In this document: one piece after another, positions 60,563 through 64,000 of the stretch
How the letters are laid out: each line of letters begins with the position of its first letter
Position numbering within the stretch: the stretch's first letter is position 1
NCBI GenBank assembly: GCA_011525365.1
Contig: WTGQ01000003.1
Span: 186,001-250,000 of the forward strand
DNA: 64,000 nucleotides
Reading direction: 5' to 3'
Origin: Acidobacteriota bacterium
GTDB taxonomy: Bacteria; Acidobacteriota; Thermoanaerobaculia; Multivoradales; Multivoraceae
Notes under the pieces: model-generated
The model's input: the letters and a program-made list of their open reading frames with translations, nothing else
The model's database searches: none
Told to the model about the DNA's origin: nothing
Program-made: the position numbers and the translations under genes

Positions 60563-63382
60563 TCAGGAGTCGTGAAGCGTCACGACCCCCGCATCACCGT
60601 CGACGCTGATCTCCTGGCCCGGCGCCACGCGCTGGGTGATGTTGCCGGTACCGACGACCGCGGGAATGCCGTACTCGCGCGCAACGATCGAGCCGTGGCC
60701 GAGGATGCCGCCAATGTCGGTGACGAGCCCCGAGGCGTGCGCGAACAGCGGCGTCCAGGCGGGGTTCGTCATCGGGCACACGAGAATGGAGCCGGACCGC
60801 ATCCGGTCGAACTCGGGCGGCGACTTGATCAGGCTCGCCGGCGCGGTGACGGTGCCGGGACTGACCGGAACGCCGCGCAGCGTGGGGCTGTTCGGGTCGT
60901 TGCGGGCCTGCGTCTCCTTGAAGGCGATCGACGGATGCTCGCTCGCCTCCGGCGGCACGGTCCCCGGCGGGTGCAGGCGCTTGCGGGCCTCGCGGAGTTC
61001 GCGCCGATCGGCGGCAAGCGCGCCGAGATCGGGCCTCGCTTCGCCCCGCGCGCGGGCCGCGATCGCTTCGCGGATCTCGTCCGTGACGCAGAAGTAGACG
61101 TCGTCGGGCCGCGTGAACGTACCCGCCTCGACCAGGCGCCGCCCCAACTCCGCAGCCAGCGGGCGCAGCACCGGCCAGGCGCTGCCGAGGTAGAACATCG
61201 TCTCCTCGCGGATGGGGTAGAAGAGGTAGGTGAACCACAGGCGGAAGCGGAACTGCCAGTACTCGAGGCCGTCGAGCAGCTCTTCGATCCGGGCAAGCGC
61301 CTCCTCCTTCTTGCGGCGCGCGTCGATGTCGTGCTGCTCCGGGCTGTAGTCGCGGTTGGCGACCATCGTCTTCAGCGTGGCGAAGAACGCGGTCGGATCC
61401 TCGCTCTGCGGCGGCTCGACGAAGTCGAGCGTGTAGCCCTGGTGCCCGAAGGTCCCGAGGTAGCTGTCGATCGCCTCGAGGGCGGCCCCGCTCGCCGGGT
61501 GCTCCTCGAGCGCGGCCATGAGCCGTGAGGCCGGGGTCACCATCACCAGTTCCCACAGCGACTCGTCGGCCCGGATGCGCTTCGCGACCTCGTAGATCGC
61601 GTCGTTCGCTTCCATCGTCTTCGACTTGAAGCCGCTCAGGAACTGTCCGCTCGTGAAGTGGTGGTCGGGCAGCGTCTCGCGCAGGAAGCACTGGAGCTGG
61701 TCATCGGTCGACTTGGCGACGCCGAACGTGTGCCCGGTGTCGTTCGACCAGTAGTCGCCCTCGGCCACGCCCAGGTCGACGATGCCCTTGAGCAGGGTCT
61801 CGTCGGACGCCGTGGCCGGGTCGACCTCGCGCCATTCGCCGGTGATCCGGACCAGGCGCGGCATCGTCTCTTCCCGCCACTTCCTGAGCACGCCCTCGTT
61901 CCACTGGGTGCGATTGAAGGCGACGTAGGTCGGGTTTCTGCTCTCGGGCATCGTCACCCGCTGCGCCAGGGAATCGCCGAGTTCGGCCGAGGCTGCCCAG
62001 GCGTCGAAGGCGCGGCGGTCCTCGTCGCCGAGCGCATCCCGAAACAGCTCCAGGTCGTGCTCCGCCATCTCCAGGTTCTCCGCGGGGGAGCCCTTGCGCC
62101 GCTCGGCCATGGCGCGTTCGGCGGCCTCCAGTTCGTCCTCGGTCGGCTTCCTGATCTCCGTGTTGTCGCCGTCCGGGAAGAGCATCTGCCAGTCGCCGCG
62201 CTGGTAGGCGAAGCCGTGCATCGTGACGAACACCGGGCCGCCGCCGACCATCATGCTCTTGCCCTTGCGGGCCTTCTCGAGACCGATCGTCAGGTAGAGC
62301 TCCTCGAACAGCGGGCAGATCGGATCGGGCATGTTCTCGACGATCTGGCGGCGCGTCAGGATGCGGGCCGGAGGCGTCGGCACCCATTCGACGTCGATCG
62401 GTTGCGGCGGCAGGTTCGTGATCGGCCGCGACTGCAGCAGGTAGAGCCTGCCGCCGGATATCGCCCACTCGATGTCCTGCGGCACGCCGTCGAACCGCGC
62501 CTCGACTTCTGCGCCCAGCTCGACGAGTTCTCGGAGGGCCTCCGCCGACAGGGAGGAACTCTCCCGGTCGGCCTCGTCGATCTCCTCGATGCGCGTGCCC
62601 TGGTCGCCGTCCTGGACGATCCGCTGTTCCTTGGTGCCGATGATCGTCTCGGTCGCCTCGCCGGTGGCGCGGTCGACCACGTAGGTGTCGGGCGTCACCT
62701 GGCCGCCGACGACGGCCTCGCCCAGGCCGAAGCTGGCGTTGACGATCGCCTCGGCGCGTTCGCCCGTCGCCGGGTTGGCCGTGAACAGGATGCCCGAGAC
62801 CTCGGACGGCACCATGATCTGCACCACGACCGCCATCGCCACCTTGCCCTGGTCGATGCCCATCTGGTGGCGGTAGGCGATCGCGCGGGGGGTCCACAGC
62901 GAGGCCCAGCAGTCGCGCACCGCCGCGACCACGGCGTCCTCGCCGCGGACGTTGAGGTAGGTGTCCTGCTGGCCGGCGAAGGACGCCTCGGGCAGATCCT
63001 CGGCGTTGGCGGAGGAGCGCACCGCCACCGGCGGGTTGGCGGGCTCGAGCCCGCGGTAGGCGGCGGCGATCTCGGCGGCCGCGAGGTCGGAGAGGGCCGG
63101 CGCGGCCAGGAGCTCCTGGATCGCCGCCGACGCGCTGTCGAACGAGACGGCGCCGTTCACGAGTTCGGGCTTCGCCAGTTCGACGATCCGCTGCTGCAGA
63201 CCGTGCGCCGCGACGAAGGACCGGTAGGCGGCCGTCGTGACCTGGAAGCCGCCCGGCACCGCGAAGCCGGCGTTCGCGGCTCGCGCCAGTGAGCGGCCCT
63301 TGCCGCCCAGGAGGTCGAGGTCGTCGTCGCGGGTGTCGAGCGGCCGGACGAAGGATGCGGCCGTAGCGGAAAGCTGGTCCAT
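60563..63382 (-). CDS. PEP-synthase-like phosphotransferase (rifampin phosphotransferase architecture)
   Basis: A 939-residue multidomain enzyme. Residues about 1-340 are a pyruvate-phosphate-dikinase ATP-binding domain (LLGGKGRSLARA, AVRSSANAEDLPEASFAGQQDT, QIMVPSEVSGILFTANP, IEWAISGG..YLLQSRP). A long helical middle domain follows. The C-terminal swivelling domain carries phospho-His896 in GGILGHGSIVAREYGIPAVVG. There is no C-terminal PEP-binding TIM barrel, so it is not a normal PEP synthase; the order matches rifampin phosphotransferase and related enzymes. The acceptor is unknown. The SDR upstream ends 5 bases before its start. Confidence 0.88.
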   Translation of the reverse strand: MDQLSATAASFVRPLDTRDDDLDLLGGKGRSLARAANAGFAVPGGFQVTTAAYRSFVAAHGLQQRIVELAKPELVNGAVSFDSASAAIQELLAAPALSDLAAAEIAAAYRGLEPANPPVAVRSSANAEDLPEASFAGQQDTYLNVRGEDAVVAAVRDCWASLWTPRAIAYRHQMGIDQGKVAMAVVVQIMVPSEVSGILFTANPATGERAEAIVNASFGLGEAVVGGQVTPDTYVVDRATGEATETIIGTKEQRIVQDGDQGTRIEEIDEADRESSSLSAEALRELVELGAEVEARFDGVPQDIEWAISGGRLYLLQSRPITNLPPQPIDVEWVPTPPARILTRRQIVENMPDPICPLFEELYLTIGLEKARKGKSMMVGGGPVFVTMHGFAYQRGDWQMLFPDGDNTEIRKPTEDELEAAERAMAERRKGSPAENLEMAEHDLELFRDALGDEDRRAFDAWAASAELGDSLAQRVTMPESRNPTYVAFNRTQWNEGVLRKWREETMPRLVRITGEWREVDPATASDETLLKGIVDLGVAEGDYWSNDTGHTFGVAKSTDDQLQCFLRETLPDHHFTSGQFLSGFKSKTMEANDAIYEVAKRIRADESLWELVMVTPASRLMAALEEHPASGAALEAIDSYLGTFGHQGYTLDFVEPPQSEDPTAFFATLKTMVANRDYSPEQHDIDARRKKEEALARIEELLDGLEYWQFRFRLWFTYLFYPIREETMFYLGSAWPVLRPLAAELGRRLVEAGTFTRPDDVYFCVTDEIREAIAARARGEARPDLGALAADRRELREARKRLHPPGTVPPEASEHPSIAFKETQARNDPNSPTLRGVPVSPGTVTAPASLIKSPPEFDRMRSGSILVCPMTNPAWTPLFAHASGLVTDIGGILGHGSIVAREYGIPAVVGTGNITQRVAPGQEISVDGDAGVVTLHDS

Positions 63383-63387
63383 CGGTC

Positions 63388-64000
63388 TCAGTTCCAGAAG
63401 CGGTCCAGCCGCGTCCAGGACCGGATCGGGATCACCTCGCCGGTGAGCAGGTCCGAGGCCGGCGAGGCCAGGAAGAGGCAGAGGTCGGCGACGTCTTCGG
63501 GGTCGGGCGGCCGCTCGAGGCGCGGCACGGGCGTGCCGTCCTCCTTCTCGGCCGGCTGGATCACGCCCCACTTCACCATCGCCGGCGTGGCGATCAGTCC
63601 GGGCGCCACGCAATTGACGCGGATGTTGTGCTTCGCCCACTGGAAGGCCAGGTTGTTGCTCAGGCTGATCACGCCCGCCTTGGCCGCCGAGTAGTGGAGC
63701 ATGCCGGGGTGGCCCTTGGTGCCGGCCACCGACGAGATGTTGATGATGTTGCCGCTCTGCTGCTCGATCATCTGCTTGCCGGCGGCGATGCAGCAGAGCC
63801 AGGTGCCGGTCAGGTTCAGGTCGACGATGCGCTGCCACTCGTCGTAGGGCGTGTCCTCGGGCATGCGCGGGGTCGCGCCGCCGCCGGCGTTGTTCACCAT
63901 GACGTCGAGCCGCCCGAAGGCGCCGACGGTCTCCTCGATCAACCCGTTCACCTCGGCGGGGACCGTGATGTCGCAGCCGACGGCCATGGCGGTTCCGCCG
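63388..64000 (-). CDS. SDR family oxidoreductase (partial at window edge)
   Basis: Short-chain dehydrogenase whose N-terminus lies beyond the right edge; the visible part starts at the strand after the cofactor loop (GGTAMAVGCDIT). NNAGGG, the catalytic Ser in ISSVAG and YSAAK are present, followed by VNCVAPGLIATPAM. Its C-terminus is unusual: after LLTGEVIPI it reads RSWTRLDRFWN instead of the usual VDGG. It is upstream of the PEP-synthase-like gene in the same direction with a 5-base gap. Confidence 0.88.
   Translation of the reverse strand, partial: GGTAMAVGCDITVPAEVNGLIEETVGAFGRLDVMVNNAGGGATPRMPEDTPYDEWQRIVDLNLTGTWLCCIAAGKQMIEQQSGNIINISSVAGTKGHPGMLHYSAAKAGVISLSNNLAFQWAKHNIRVNCVAPGLIATPAMVKWGVIQPAEKEDGTPVPRLERPPDPEDVADLCLFLASPASDLLTGEVIPIRSWTRLDRFWN

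Overview
The window is dense, high-GC bacterial chromosome (about two thirds G+C by eye). Genes lie on both strands with almost no gaps, and no gene-free stretch exceeds 300 bases. No rRNA, tRNA, CRISPR array, transposase or phage gene was seen. The content points to an Acidobacteriota-like heterotroph, possibly marine or host-associated. Indicators are a VWFA-related protein of the acidobacterial type, an Oar-like TonB-dependent receptor with an N-terminal carboxypeptidase-regulatory domain, exported proteins with a PDLSG start, several BamB/PQQ-like propellers, a haem c / type II copper monooxygenase-like protein, and many sulfatases. This taxonomic reading is inference.

Layout. 1-8.7 kb: SDR and LLM-class oxidoreductases; a propeller-carboxylesterase-small exported protein operon; methylmalonate-semialdehyde dehydrogenase; a DUF1330 protein; an M15 peptidase. 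8.7-12.3 kb: ABC-2 transporter with an exported metallo-beta-lactamase-fold hydrolase and a VOC protein, one minus-strand operon. 12.7-18.2 kb: exported alpha/beta hydrolase, an SDR flanked by two paralogous CMD-family proteins, and a prolyl-oligopeptidase lipoprotein. 18.3-27.3 kb: a His-rich protein, a complete tripartite heavy-metal-type RND efflux system, a DUF885 metallopeptidase-like lipoprotein and an alpha-carbonic anhydrase. 27.3-41.6 kb: two PhyH dioxygenases, TonB-dependent receptor, exported FAH-fold protein, cytochrome/copper protein, HicAB, a propeller carrying EF-hands, acyl-CoA dehydrogenase, exported cyclase-family protein, and an MBL-fold plus propeller pair. 41.7-42.6 kb: decayed toxin-antitoxin remnants. 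42.7-51.5 kb: a DUF3604 protein, four formylglycine-type sulfatases and the formylglycine-generating enzyme that would activate them. 51.6-52.6 kb: HicB with a truncated HicA, and a metallophosphoesterase. 52.7-57.0 kb: a compact operon tetR - PfkB kinase - ketose 3-epimerase - class I aldolase - cyclase-family hydrolase, reading as a ketose-1-phosphate (fructolysis-like) route. 57.2-64 kb: an unknown protein, a VWA/TPR/TonB-C protein, a rifampin-phosphotransferase-like PEP-synthase relative, and a truncated SDR.

The most unusual structural signal is a family of short palindromic (REP-like) repeats with core GCCGGCC-AGAA-GGCCGGC. Copies lie between convergent gene pairs, in a large inverted-repeat cluster at 60.4-60.55 kb, and inside the coding sequence of the RND adaptor, where one supplies the n-region of the lipoprotein signal peptide. 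At 44.45 kb a 14-bp perfect inverted repeat that includes both stop codons of a convergent pair encloses one copy. Other points of note are four toxin-antitoxin loci, three of them visibly decayed, and a palindrome at 1618-1644 that holds -10 hexamers for two divergent genes.
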